Positions 40,501 to 55,500 of a stretch of DNA of 64,000 nt are shown here, in pieces. Both the position numbers and the translations under genes were made by a program. Position 1 is the stretch's first letter, and every line of letters starts with the position of its first letter. The notes under the pieces are model-generated. The model saw only the letters and a program-made list of their open reading frames with translations. It was not told the origin of the DNA and did no database searches. This DNA is from Hofstenia miamia (Eukaryota > Xenacoelomorpha > Acoela > Hofsteniidae), in assembly GCA_900660155.1 (NCBI GenBank), contig CABFPE010000117.1:862092-926091 (forward strand), in the 5' to 3' direction.

Positions 40501-43500
40501 GATAGCAAAAATATTTTAAACTTTAAAATTTTCTGTTTACGGAAGGCCTATAAATAGTTGCAGAACCATTTGTACTTAGTGGTTTAATAGACTTTTGTAA
40601 ATAGATTATTCAAATACAGGGTAGAATTAAGTACTTCTGAGGGGATAATGTGATTTAGCGACAGTAGATAATTATATGTGCGATACCTAACACAACCTAC
40701 CGAATCGGTTGCCACTTTTTGCAAATCGTCTCAAGAGAGTCCGTTTTAATTATGATGTTCCTATGTTGATACAGTAAAGCCAAGAAACTGAGTGTAAAGA
40801 TGAAAAATTTCTTTCCCCTGAAGCAACACTTACTAGCAATATCAGCAGAGAGTGTACATTGACATAAATTGCCTCATCACATTGCTCAAGTGCTTATTTG
40901 GAAGTTATCGGTAAAGCAGTATTCACTTGACTTGCGGATAGTCTCCGCTTTGCTTTCCACCGTTGAATCTAAGCTTAAAGAGCAGATTTGCAGCACCTAA
41001 CAGAACACCACAAGCATTGCAAAGTAATTTTGCGAATGTCAACGGTACAATACTTGAACAGTTTTTAGGCAACAACGATGTGAGAAAACAGGATTATAAA
41101 GTTCCCCCGATAATCGGGTTTTTAAGAAATTCATAAAGTAATCTAACATGGGAATACACATTGTTGCGAAATTGTAGTAATAGTTTCAAAAAATATATTA
41201 TTGGAAAATTGTCTATGGAGCGCATGCATGGTTATCTCACATTTGTTTGATTTTAGGCGACGGGGGAGGGTAAGCGGTCGCCGCAATTGCATCCCTTGGA
41301 TAAGCCACTGGCCTTTCATTCCATATTCTGCAGTATATATGTAATGAATTATGAAAAAATTTAGAGAGATTGAGTGAATGCAATCCGAAAATGTCTGAAT
41401 AAATTTAACTTCGAATTAATAGGAATTTTGAAAATGTACGACATTGAGTCTATGCCGCGGTTTTTGCTTTGATAAGTAATATAGTTTCGTTTCTGAATAC
41501 GCTGAGTTAATAGCTTTAAATCCAATTACACTAAATTTTTTAGCTTAAAACTATTTCACTTTGCGAGACAAAAGATCGGGTGGAATAATTTCATTTTGAT
41601 TAAGATACAATTTTCAATAACTCACGAAACATTGTAGACGCTGTCAAAACCTTCTAAACATTTAATATTTTTGAAAGATTTCCGTAAGAGTTTAATAGCT
41701 AATCTTAAACTAGTTCAGTCTCAAATTCACCTTCGAACATTAAAATATTTATTTCAAATATTTTGTGGATACCGCATTACCCAAAGAAAAATAAGCAGGA
41801 ATAATACTTGGAATATTGTATTCCAAACCTAGGTCCCGGGAAATAGAAGGTCGATTGTAAATAAACACAATACTATTAGTTAATATACATTTTTGAAGAT
41901 GAAATAATGTTAGATGTATTACTTGAAAATATACATTATAGGATATTTTGACACTAAACTTTAGTATAAAGTAATCCTTGCCGTGGCGAATGAACAAACA
42001 ATTGAAAGTAAAATGAAACGATAGAAAAAACATTTCAAAAATGAGATGTTTGCCAATGAAAGAACATGCAAAATAAAAGATAAGCAAAGTGAGCGGAAAT
42101 TAAAGTCTCACGATTTTCACAACGTTTTCATCATATGCCAGTCAGAGGCGCATGCAGTATTCTCTCAAAGTTACATTTCAGTGGTGATTAAGTTAAATGG
42201 GCATAAATAAGACAAAACCGCCTTGAAAAAATAAAAGTACATCTCAACACGTTTGTTTGTAGATTTGTTTACAATTATTTTTTAATGTAACCGAAAAAGC
42301 CAATGTTGAAAAGCTTACGGAGGAGTGGCGGAATTCATAGATGTCCAATCAACCGTACACCACTGATACCGCCTGTAGTATTGATCAATGTAATTTGTAC
42401 CGGTGATTGGACCGGCAACATTTGTACGTAGCTGCTTAGCTGGTCAGTGTATAGACTGGAACAGATTTTATATTATACAGAACAAGGCAGATTCTTATAA
42501 ATGTTGTTCAGCTCATTTTTGCATTAAGTTGAGTATATTTATAAATAGTAAAGAACTTTCAATAAAAATTCTTTAAATCAGAACCTCCTAAGGAATTATA
42601 AGTGCGATTGCATATCGTATGGGCAACTGATTCGAATTGATACTTGAAAAAATTACGAAATTTAATCGCCAATTTCGAAGAAAATCAAAAATAGACAAGG
42701 ATAATTCTAAATAGAAAGATGGATATTGAAAAAAGTATTGCGGGAAATAAGACGGATACTACAAATGAACAACACTAAATGCATGAAGAAATTTGAATAT
42801 CTAAAAGACAATACTGGAAGGTAATTTGTGTAAATGTTTAAAATATATGATAAGAGAGAACCAAGTAGGGAAAAGCAGAAAGCTTGAATTAACATAAAAG
42901 TGAAATTGAACATTAAATTCCCGATTCATTTACATGTAAAACACATTCAAACGTATACTTTCTCTGAAGAGCCTAATGATAATCTAAAAGAACACTTACC
43001 TTCGTCCGACAATTGACTTCGCAACGTTGAGTCTGTAACATGATGTCTACTACTTCACTGTGTCCATGACGTGCAGCGCAATGCAGCGGCGTCAGCTGAT
43101 CCTAAAGAACAATATATATTTACATCGATAGTTCAGGTGTAAAAACATAAGCATAAAAAATGCTACAAAATATCGGACACGAAAATAAGAATCTACGCGA
43201 CTGAGTTGGAAATAGTCCGGCCTTTTTTCGGTTCGGTATAGTCGAAAAATATTTCATAGGCTTTGTCTTGAGCGAAAAAATTATTTCCTTACTCCTGATT
43301 TGGCTAGTTAGTGGTTACATTGTGATGAATTTTAAATCAATAAAAGATTTTAAACTATTTCCATTTAAAAATGGGGCTGTTGCAAAGATTCTGCACTATA
43401 TTCATTATGAACACATTTAAAAAGTACGGTAAACGCTTATAAAGCCTCATTCATTCCAAGGAATATGAAAGACAATGTATGTTGCTTCTTACCTTCACTA

Positions 43501-46500
43501 GTTAAATGGAGCATATACGAATAACTCCAATACTATGCATCATTATATATTTGTTAACCATACTTTCTTGTCAATTGTTACCCACTCTGTTCAATGAACA
43601 GATTAATGGTAACGGTCGATGACATTATCAGCACATGGTATTTTAGGAATAAGGTCATCTATCGAAGTAGGAATTTGTCGATGTTAATTCAATAATAAAA
43701 GTCAATTCAGTAAAAGTCCTACAAAAAATTAGTTTTAATGTTGCATTTCATGCCATATAAGTACAAAAGATTTGTGGCATTTTGGTTACTCTCAAGGATC
43801 AGTGTTGAAATGAGCGTTCTCGCTAAAGTAGACCGGACTTTGCTAAGACTGAATACTATGTTTTCGGACAGATTTTTACTAAAAGTTATGCAGTTTATCA
43901 GTACTTTCAAACTTACAAACTACATACTTTTCTATTCATTGCAATATCAAAATCTAAATTTATGGGTACATCCAAAGTCTATGCTTTCACAATTTGCGAA
44001 ATTAACGACTACATTCCAAATCTTTTAGAAATTTTTAGAAAAATATTGGCTTCTGAAAAAATTGCAGTGTTCAGTTGAAGGACAACATGAGCAGTCTTTG
44101 ACTAATTTAAGAGAAAGCCAAAACAAACAGGCCCTGACCAAACCATTTGTGACTTTAGAGTAATGACTGAATTTCGATCACGTTTGATAATAATCTCGGG
44201 GCTACGACTATAATGTGAATCGGTTTGATACTTCATAGTAGAGATGTGTGCGGTGCGGTAATACCGCGGTAGCGATTTACACAATTGCGGTGGTTAGCGG
44301 TAAACTTAAAACAACTTGCGGTTGCATAAAAGTTATACAGACAACGTGTTTTGTCTTTAGATTGAAAATCTCTAAGAATTTCTCAAAACCCTGTTTCTGA
44401 AGCAAAACTAAGAGATTTCACGTACAAAATAATAAAAGTAATTTTTACACATTTCATTGAAAATTTGATAATACCCTAATAAAATTGAATGAAATCACAA
44501 AATACATTTTCTTCAAAATTTTTTAAGAATGATCATAATCCTAAAAAAATATCAGAAATATGAATATTTTCTTACGAAAATAAAAATAGCCACTGCTGCG
44601 GATACAGCGGTAAAATTTTATTTATTACGTGGTTTCCGGTAAAAAAACGGACATTACGGTGGTTAGCGGTGAAGTTTTTTCTCTGCAGTGGCAATAATTT
44701 TAAAAAACCTGTGCCGCGCTCATTTCTACTTCAGAGCTCTGTAAGTGACAGTCGATCAGTTCAACACTATCAATGATTCATTCAGAATTTTCAAATGCAA
44801 TGTGAATAAAAACAATGGACAATTTTTCGCTCTAATAGTTCTGTCTGAAAATTAATAGTGAACTGTATCAATAAAGGCTGTATGAATGAAATCCCCTTGA
44901 AAAACAATTCTGTGATAAACTAGGTTGTGACAAGTTATTGGTTTTTGAGAAGGTAAGGAATATGAAGGCAGCCTTTGTAGCTTCTCACCTTCATTAGAAT
45001 TGAATGGAATTTACTTAAGAAATCGTGATAAAATTTCATGTAATAATTAGCATCAGGAAATGTAAAAAACTAAGCACGCACGTGTCGAACTAAGCGAATG
45101 AAAAAACGAATAAGTTTTAAAGTTCTGCATTGGGGAATCCTATTTAATTTGTTGAACACGTTTGATGCATAGCTGATAAAACATTAATACAGAAATATTC
45201 CACTTGGAAGTGCTCGATTTGCAGTCACTAGAATGTCGTCTTATATTGATTCGATCAGCGCTTTTGATTATAGATTAAAGAAAACAACGCCAACTGTTAG
45301 GGTACATGATTCATTTAATGCAAAGTCATATTTATATGAAAGTATTTAATAAAAATGACATCGAATAATGTTGGGTAGAGTTTAGTTAGTTCGAGTAAGG
45401 GTGGGGTAGACAAAATAGGTTACCCGCAACCTCTTAATTTGTAGTTCTATTTAATTCTTGCAGGAAGGAAATTATAATGAAAAACCAAACATTCTACCTA
45501 AAGAAAGTAAAAAACGTCCATCAAGAAGTCCAATTATAAGCATACTTACTCTGGTAATTGAATTGAGGTTGACATTGTTTTTAATAAAAACAGCGACAAT
45601 CTCGTGTCGTCCACTTTTGCAAGCCACATGCAGAGGTGTGATGCCTTCCTAAATATTATATTTATTCAATTCATAAGGCTGGGGTTGTTGTAGATTAGAA
45701 ATATCTTTCTTAATAAATCAGAGAACACTCTCTATATCGCAATAGCACCAAATATAAATAAACTGTGTTCGTAATAAGTTAGTTTCTGCAATATGACGTT
45801 AAAATTTAAATTTGCAATCAATCGAAATATAAGCTCAACACATCACATAATTTAATAAAGAGAAAGCATTTAATTAACAACGTACGCACAACATGTGTAT
45901 ACTATGGTTTTGAAGTACTTTATAAACATCCTATATTAGTATGTATACAATTGCTATTTACAGAGATTCTATAGGAAACATTAGAATTTTTAGGTTAATC
46001 AATTTATTAAGAATTTATGAAATAAATCCTTCATCAAAAATTCTGCCATAGAATTAATGGCCAAAACAGGAAAGCATTGAGCAGAATTACGTTGTGAACA
46101 CACGTACTGATTATTAAAAAATACTCTCCACGAAATGTTGCAAAGTGTTGGAATCAATTCAAGTTAGACTGACATTAGATTTAGGGTGGGCAATTGTTCA
46201 ACATTCAAAATCAATAAATTGCTGTACCTTCCCATATATATGTAGCTGTTAAAGTATATTTTTCAGAGAATAATCTCACTCTGCGCATTAGAGGTAGCAT
46301 CTTTCAATTTGAGAATATTGAGCATTATACTCAACTGCAGTTGCTCCAATGTTTAAGGCAGCAGAGTAAGACTAATTCTAATTATTTATATTTAACAAAT
46401 TAATACTTGATCCAAAATCTGAAAACACCCCGCGATAGAGAAGAGTTTTCTCTATTATTTTGTCTCTTAGTGCACGACCCGGCTTTGTCCCCACTTAAAT

Positions 46501-49500
46501 AATTATAACTACATGAAACTTAGATATGGAGGGAATTTTATATGGAAAATAGTAAATCTTAACTACTTCAGCTAAAGAAATGCACTTTAATAGACATTTT
46601 GAATATTGCATTCAAGCACGATCCCAATAGACATGCCCATGCCTCACGATCTACAAATTGTTAAGAGGCTAGGAGAAAATTCTTCGCCAATGTGGAAAAA
46701 CGGTTTGTCCTTATAAAAGAACGCCAAACTGTTTAAGGGTAATTATTATACCTTTAATCAATAAAAAATAAATCCGTTCATCTGTACACTTGGCCCTTAG
46801 AAAATATAGATTTGGCGATACAGATTTAAGGATTATAGACATTCGATTATGATAAGTGAAAACAATGTTCAATTACAATCAAGTTATTCTTAGTAAAAAG
46901 TAGCGACATTTCTACAAACATCTCCCAACACACCGGCATTTTCACAAGAAAAACATCTAATGTATACTACATAAATAAGCAAGTACAATTGGCATTCCTC
47001 TACATCAATAGCTAGGAAGGGACACGAAAACATTTATAGCAGCAACACGATGTTTCGCTTCGGCGTATTAGGAACCATGTAAATCACTATTTCATCAGAT
47101 AATAGTACCCAAATGCACACAAAACCCACTACGCTGACTTTTCAAAGAATATTTTGCGGTTATTAACACTTGTTAAGGTTGTAGTGTTCCACTTTTATTT
47201 CACATTAGTTTCAGAAACTAGCAATTGCAACACAGTAATATATTCGTGTATTTCGGATTGAAAAACATTTGTCTCGAGAATGACAAATAACGTTTAAGAA
47301 CCGCATGATTTTCGAATATAAGCAGGAAACCACTTCTCGATTCACAAATCCCTAATATTGATACCACAAGCAGTAAGTTCACTAGAATAGATTTTGCGAA
47401 GTTGTCAAATAGTTTCCTACAAGCAGGGCTGCCAAAAAATTAATGGTGGAAAATTAATTGCCAATAATAAGAAGCTATTAATAGAATTTTACATTTTCAA
47501 AATGACTATTAATTAATTTTTAAAATTCTATCAATGACCATTACCACAATTATTACCGATACATAACTTTGTAAATTTGCCTTTACCGAAAATGTTAATA
47601 TAAATCATTCACCAATTACCGTATTTACCCGTGTATAAGCCGCACATTTTTCCACGAAAAATTGCTCCCAAAGCGGGGGTGCGGCTTATCTACAGAAACA
47701 TCTCGCGAAGACACCTAATTTGCACATATATTGTAAACTAAAGTACGTGATCTTGCTGTAATATACATTAAAGTAATGTAATATCCTTGTTTAAAAGACA
47801 AACAATTAATTTATTAAAAATATCACAATATTAAAGTATTAGAATGTATTTTTAGCTTAGAAATAATATGCATGTAAATATCAAGAACAATTTAGAGGAG
47901 CATCATTACAAGATCTATATAGAGTTATAGTTTTACTTAATGTATTAAGATAGGCTATAAATCGCGGAAATGCAGGTTTCTTTTCTTCAAATTTGTAAAA
48001 AATATCTGACTAATGTAAATAAATATGCTTCGTTTATTCAATACTTGTGAATTTTGATATTGCTCAAAAAACTTTTTTTCTTAAAAACCTTTTCCCAAAC
48101 TCGGGGTGCGGCTTATCTACGGATGCGGCTTATACACGGGTAAATACAGTACACGTTTTATTGCTATTTGTTATCATAGTAAACCTAGTTGTTCGTCAAG
48201 AACACACGATGTATTTTTCCTACATGTTCATTTGCCAGTTGTAACAAATACATTTACGTGAATTGTATTGCTATGTTACTTGACTAATTTAAGCGCCACT
48301 TGGCCAACATTTCGAATTATAGTAGCTAAAGCTATGTAAAGTTGATTAAGAAAATAAATGTAATTGATGCTCATTTTTTGATTGATTATCATTTGCCGTG
48401 TCTTAGTAATACAATTTTAAAACACATATTTGAAGAATTTGATAGCAAAATATTGAAATTGATGTCTATCTACTGTCATATCTACTTTCAAAATGCCCAT
48501 TAATTTCCCATTAATGGTCAATTTGATTTTTTATTTTCATCATTTCCATTAATGAATTTTTGTTAAAACATTTTTGCATTAAATTATAATTAATTTTTGA
48601 GTAGCCCGATCTACAAATAGGCTGTGTTCGAATAATATTGAATACACATTACACATGTATTTGCTTGCAACTTAAAATAGATCATGTACATATACAATAG
48701 ATGACGTAAAGAATGTACAGACATCTTTGCGTGTAACACATACCTTACCAGAGTGTCCCTAAATCAAGATAATAAATAAGAAAACATTAAACCAGCAACA
48801 AATGTGCACCTGTTGCCAGAGTGTGCTCGCCAAATGTGTTGGACAAATAATAACGTCTGAGATAGCGTCTACATTACATGGCTAATTGTTTATCAAAGCA
48901 AACCGACAGACTGAATCACGCAATAAACTAACAGACGGGAGAGTTAAGCAAGTTCCACGCTATGTGATATAACAACATTTATAACCTATTTTTATACATG
49001 ATGTAAGTGCATTTCATCCAGTAAATACAGTATACTAGTTCGTTGACATAGCCAGTTTCAAGGTAGCAAAGGGAGACCTTGAGGCACCTTGCGTACAATT
49101 TCAGCTGACCATGGGCCACTTCAACTCAAAGACCTTGGCCATTACACAAATGATTAATAACTATACGGCAATATCAGCCCTTCTCCATGTATTAGCAAAA
49201 ATGGAAAATATTTCAAAAGAACGCACAAACTGACATGAAAAATGCTTAGTTTCTCTCCTTATTGATTAGTCTAATTTGGAGATAAATCCCAGCTACGTCA
49301 CTAGTTCAAGTCAATAAACCACGAGCGTGCAACGGGCCACAGCACGCAATTTTTATTCATATGCGTACTCAAAATTTGGCCTGGAATTTGCAAAGTATAA
49401 AAAACAAATTTTCAGAGATTCACATTTGTTTACATTACACAAAATATCTATACTGCGTTCTTGATTTGCACAACATCGCTAATGATTATATTATTATAAA

Positions 49501-52500
49501 ACGAGTCTCTACTTGTACTATGACAGCAAATTATGATTTAAATAATGTCAAGGACAGTTGAGTTTCAACCATGACATTTGAAAGATTCATTGGGAAATTG
49601 TCGTAAATGTGCAACCAAATGAAGTGGTCAAAATTAACAAAACATTTGTTTATAAATGATCTCTTGAGGATGTGATAGTTAAACTCATATTTATATTAAC
49701 AATCAAATTGATCTCTTCGAAGAACCCAATGTCGATAAAGCTAAGTGGGTTGTGCAACCAATCAGCCTTATATTTGTCTTTGTCGCCTAAAGCGGCTTTA
49801 GGTTTGGCTGCACTAAGTCACTGTCTGTAACATCTCATTGACCTGATTATTCAAGAAGGAAGTTCGAAATTCTACTGATATCAGCACTCTTGATCCAGAG
49901 AACTGGTTGTTGCACGTAAACTAATAATGTTTTCTAGTATTGGGACTATGATGAGGTCTAATATCCTCAAGGAGGAAATTAGGTCTCACTTGATAACATA
50001 CTATCTTTTTGTACCCAAGATGGGTCACTACAGGCGGATTTGTTAGTTTGTTTAGAATCAAATGAAAAAGAAAGCAGGTCTTCAAGAATTTGGATTGCTG
50101 AAATTAGTGGTAGCAGCGGTCTAAATAAAAACACCAAGTATTAGGGCATCTCAAAGATAAGGACGTTGTGGTAGGACGTCAAAACCAACTCCAAATAATT
50201 ACCGTTGCCTGCTTTGTGGACTTATTCTGATATTATATTACATACAAACTTTAAAAATGTGCAGTACTTGTATTAAATAAAAAAGAACATTATCTAGACA
50301 AAATTTGTCTGTAAATCTGATTTTTCATTGTGAAAAACTGATACTAGTATATTTGCTGTAAGTACGACATTATCAACTCTAGCACAAGGCTAGTAAAAAA
50401 TACTATCACAGAATGTATAATTCTGAAATCTATGACATTACATTTAAAAAAATTGGTAAATAATTAAAGAGAAGATCAAGTTATGATTAAAAAAATCATA
50501 TCCATCAGCTTTTCCAGCAATTAGGTTTGTTTTTTACTACTGCAAACACTTAACGGCATCTCTTGAAATTGATAGTGAGGAAAGGAAGCATTGTTTCGTA
50601 TTCATAGATGTGGAAAAAGAAGAGCACATGACGTTGCAGCGTTCAGTGTGACTTCTTATTGTTGTCATCAAAAGGGAATGAATGACTATTGATTTGCTAA
50701 TTTAAACTGTTTGAAGAAATCAAACGTTGAGCTTTGCATTCGACGCAGATGTAAAGAATAAATTGATTTGAATAGCGTTAGTGTTAATCTAAGAAAAATA
50801 CAAAACATTAACGTCCAAAACGCTCGGTGTAATTGTTATAAATTAACAAAGAACAAAAATGAAAGGTTATAAGCAGAAAAAGCTTTGAGTATAAATTAAA
50901 AAATGTGGACTTTTACGAAATTGGTAACCGAGTACAAATTTAGGTTACCCCATAACCTCGGCAGATATATGTGATTGGATTATGCTAAAAGTAAGCAAAA
51001 TTAAATAAATGTACTGTAAATTGGAACCCAGATACAATTGAAGTGTTCACAACGTAAATTTCAACAATATAGAAAACCTACTTTAGAAGCGGCGACGTCA
51101 ACACTAGCTCCAAAGCGGATAAGTAGATCCGCTATTCTGCAGTAACCATATTTTGCAGCGATATGCATTGCAGTGAAACCACTCTAAACACAGTTTGAAA
51201 GCTCAGTCAACACCAATGATTTATTTATAACACTCTGAAGTGATAATTTTATAACACCAAGAACCAGTAAAAAAATAAAAATTACTACCTAAATAAAGTT
51301 TTACATTATATTTGAATACAAACTAGAAGAAATTGTAACAAATTTGGTTATGGGCAAATAATGATATGACATCTACAAACACTAGGTGTGTCAATTATGC
51401 AAGAATAAAGCATAGTGATACAAAAACAAACACAGAAAATGTGACTTTTGTTTGTGTAGAATTTCACTGTGCCTAGACTGACCCAAAAGAAGGATATTAA
51501 TTCTGAAAAAATAAAACATTCTCAAACACATAAAAATATAAATGCAATGAAAAACCAAAATTCATAATTCTAACGAAAGCTAAATTTTTATAAAACATTG
51601 CAATTATGGAAAATGAACTTTTTGGGAATAATTTGTATATGTTTTAGAGAACAATGATGAAACAAGCAGAAGTAATGAAAACCTCCTCATATTTAGTTGA
51701 AATAAATGTTGAAAAGAAAATGAAATTAGAATTATATGAGAAACAATTAAAATTATCTAAATATGACAGCAGAGAACAAACAACGCGATCGCAGAGCAAA
51801 TAGCAAAATAATTAAGTCGAAAAGACATTTATTTATACGACTAACAGATGCAAATTTAACTACAACTAGATGCATTTCACATTTGACATGAACAACAAAC
51901 AGAGTTTAATCTCACAGTAGCAACTTTTAAAGATTTACACACATTTCAAAACACTGTCAAATTGCACATTCAGTTCCAAGAGATACAATGTCAATTGAGA
52001 AAATGAGATCAATTAGTAGATAGAAATACAAGTTAATCGAAAAAAACATCCTTAATCACGTGTGCTTCCACAAAAATATATAAAAATGTAGTGAAATGAA
52101 CGACTGAAATTAATAACCAACAACGCTCCCTTTAACCAAGACAATGTAAAACGAAATTTAAAGTGAAATTCCTTAGTAATGGCTGTTTGAAGCTGCTGCT
52201 AATAATAGAATTTATATTGCAGTAAATTGACTAGAATGTCCTATAAAAGAGTCTACCTTCAATTGTTCAAAGTATTTTATGGTTTCATTTCTGTAGCAGG
52301 TAAAAAAGATTAAATTGTAGACACATTTCACAACACTTTCATTCATCAAAGAAAAATATGAGGTTCATTACCTTTGAAGCTATTTCCGGATTATGACCGG
52401 AGTTGAGAAGAAGAGCAACTGCTTTGCAGTCATCTCTGGAAACTGCGACTAGCAGGGCGGGTAGTTTACTTTCCCCATTCCGTCCTTTTTCTAACAGTAA

Positions 52501-55500
52501 TGACACTACTTTGTGATGCTGTTGTTGTAAGGCTACCGCCAGAGGAGTAAAGCCATCCTAAAATAACCGATATCAACGAGTAATCAACTCAAATTTACAC
52601 ATTTATCCAAATTCAAACGCATCCCTAGCAGTAAATTTAATCAATAAATTACAGACAATTCCTGTCAAAAATCTAAATTATTTCCAACTTTAATAAATGT
52701 TTAAATCTGGAAATCTTCATTGACATTGTTGTAAATTTAACGATATACTGTGATAACTAGATGGGGAGACTTATATGTATTTGCTTACCCCGAAAGCAAA
52801 CATTTCAAAATGTTTCTGGAGCATATAAATAAAAAAGCAATTAGTTTGTGGGAAAATCAAGGCGGGAGTCGTAAATTTAGGACGAATTGGAAAGCGTTCT
52901 TGATAAAGATTAACAAAGTGTATTAAAATTAACATTGTATCTTCAAAATAATCAAATTTAAAATGTAAGGTTTTTTAACGCATGAGAGTCTATGTTAAAA
53001 TTTTTTTTAAAATATTGCAAATAATTTTTCAAATGGGCTCATAAACCTTTAACTCTATTCCAAAATCTTATAATATCATTAGTTCTGTAATTTTGTCTGC
53101 AAGTGAAGCGTGTTAAGTTAATCTCATTCGTTAATAGAAATTGACGTTACTCGTTAAGTCGCTAATTTCATTATTAATGACTGCTGCATTGATTGTAAGT
53201 CACAATAATTGATACATGTTAATAAAGCATACATGTAATTTCGGATTAAAATGTAAGTGATTTGAAATACATTTGTGTATAAAAATATGAGAGATGCTTT
53301 TGGCTAAGTCAAAATGAATAAAAATACAGAAGACAGGTAAAAAATGGTTCATTTAAGTCATAAACCAATAGCAATAAGTCTAAGTATTTGATAGTGGTAG
53401 TAGAAGTGGTTAACACTTGTGAAAATTTTCGAAAATGCTGCTGACATTGAATCTTGTTTTATATCCCTTACTCTCAACCCCAAATCGAAAAACACAATTT
53501 CACAATTTATGTCGACAAGGTCAATGGCAAATGTATATTTGTTCTCTAATACTAAGAATTGATATATCATTCTTAATAAACTCGTCTAAAATAGAGAAAA
53601 TTCAGGTTGAATCATTAACGTTTGGTATTGGTTAAGTCAATCGACTTAAGACTTAGAGAACAAGCAGGATAATTAACGTTAACTGTAATTCATTTATTTA
53701 TAGTCATTGACAGTATTTATGCTGAGGCTTTCTACAAATTGACAATGTTTAAACCAAATGCCAATATAGTGGGGAATTTGTATAAACCAGCTATTACAAA
53801 TTTTTTATAGCTCGTCAAGTAAAGAAAACAATCAAAATACATCCATGTCAACCAATTAAAGTGGTAAAATATCCTTAGAAAATCTGCCCCTGTTTAAAAT
53901 ATAGAAGGCAAAATCTTACATCATGCAACTCTCAAAGAAAAAACATCCAATTTTGTGCTTCGATGAAAACGAATTCTTTTCTGAAAACCTTTGCAAAGAC
54001 TGTATTTTCTACAATTTACGTATATATTTGTGAATTGAAATATAGGTTTACAAACAAGCAAATGTTAAAATGAAGTAGAGTTTAACAACAACATCGTTTT
54101 CATTCCTCAATTAAGGAATCCCAACTAAGATTGAGCCGCATGTCATCATTCGAAATTGGGGATACAGAGCTCTCAACAGTTAGGTAAACCTTATTAGAAG
54201 GCTCTCTTAATGAAACTGATCCAAGTCACTTTTTTGGAAATGTCAAATTGTATACCGCAATTGCTTCTTAAATCATTGAATCTCAGAGCCATTGTTTTTT
54301 AATATGCTTTAGTTAATAATACATGAATGTTCACATTTAAAATCAAATTAGAAGAACATCGGTCATTACACGATCATAAGAACATTAAATTTGCATTCTT
54401 ATAAAGTTTCAGCTTTGGTTATAGATTTCAGACTAGCACTTGAACAATAGTGAGAAATTGATAACGAAGTCAACGACTTCTGTCCGTTCAAAAGTTTTCC
54501 TGTAATTGTGGTATAATATCTGAAGATAGCACAATAATGATGCTTGTAAAATCTAAATTCATTATGAACACTAGTGCACGTACATTTCGAAATTTCTACT
54601 CTGAACTATAAAATAAATATGATTAGAAATCTTTTTTCTATTACCAAAATAAAACTGAGAAATTACCGAAAACAAACAAAATTAATCTCAAAAGTTTTTA
54701 ATTGATTTATCAGCCATCTCAAAATCACTTACACACCGCATGGACGAATTGCTTATCAGTTGAATTGTCTCATTGAAATTAACAGTCATGCGAGTTTCTA
54801 TGTCAGTCCAACGATTTCGAATGGTGTTTACAACGAATGAATACAATTATATATCGAAAATACATGTGTTACTGCCACATATTGTAAGATTAAATTTACT
54901 ATAACCGAGTAATTATCTGTTAGACCATTGTAAACTGAAAATGTCATCATGAGCAACGTTCCTCAACAAAAATTAAAAACAAAAGACAGTCTATGAGAAC
55001 ATTCATTCTGGACAAATTTACATTCATGAGCACATTTTTTATAATAAGTATAAGGTGTATGGAAGACATTCTAACGACGGAGTCAAAGGAAAGTGTACCA
55101 AACGAATTAAAAAAACTGCTGAGTATACTGTAGAATTTTAGTTTAGAAAGCTTTCATCGTTTTTGAGTTTTTAGTATCTTAAAAACTATTTGGTAACTAA
55201 AACATTGAAGTTGGAAACAAGATGGATGGACTGCACTCCACCGTGCTCACTTTGCGTAGCCACTGATTAGGTCCCGTAAAATTAATAATACAAATTGGAT
55301 ACTAGCACTAAAAGGCAAAACCACTTGTCATGCAAAATACGACCCCCAACGGCAAAAAATAAAATTTCGCTTTGGAAGTTTAAGAAAATGAGAAGCATCA
55401 CCAAACGAAGAAATCACAATTGAAACTATAGGTTCTGATAAAATGTGTTAACTATTCATCAATGATAGGGAAACATTAGCAAAGATATGCAGAGAGAAGT

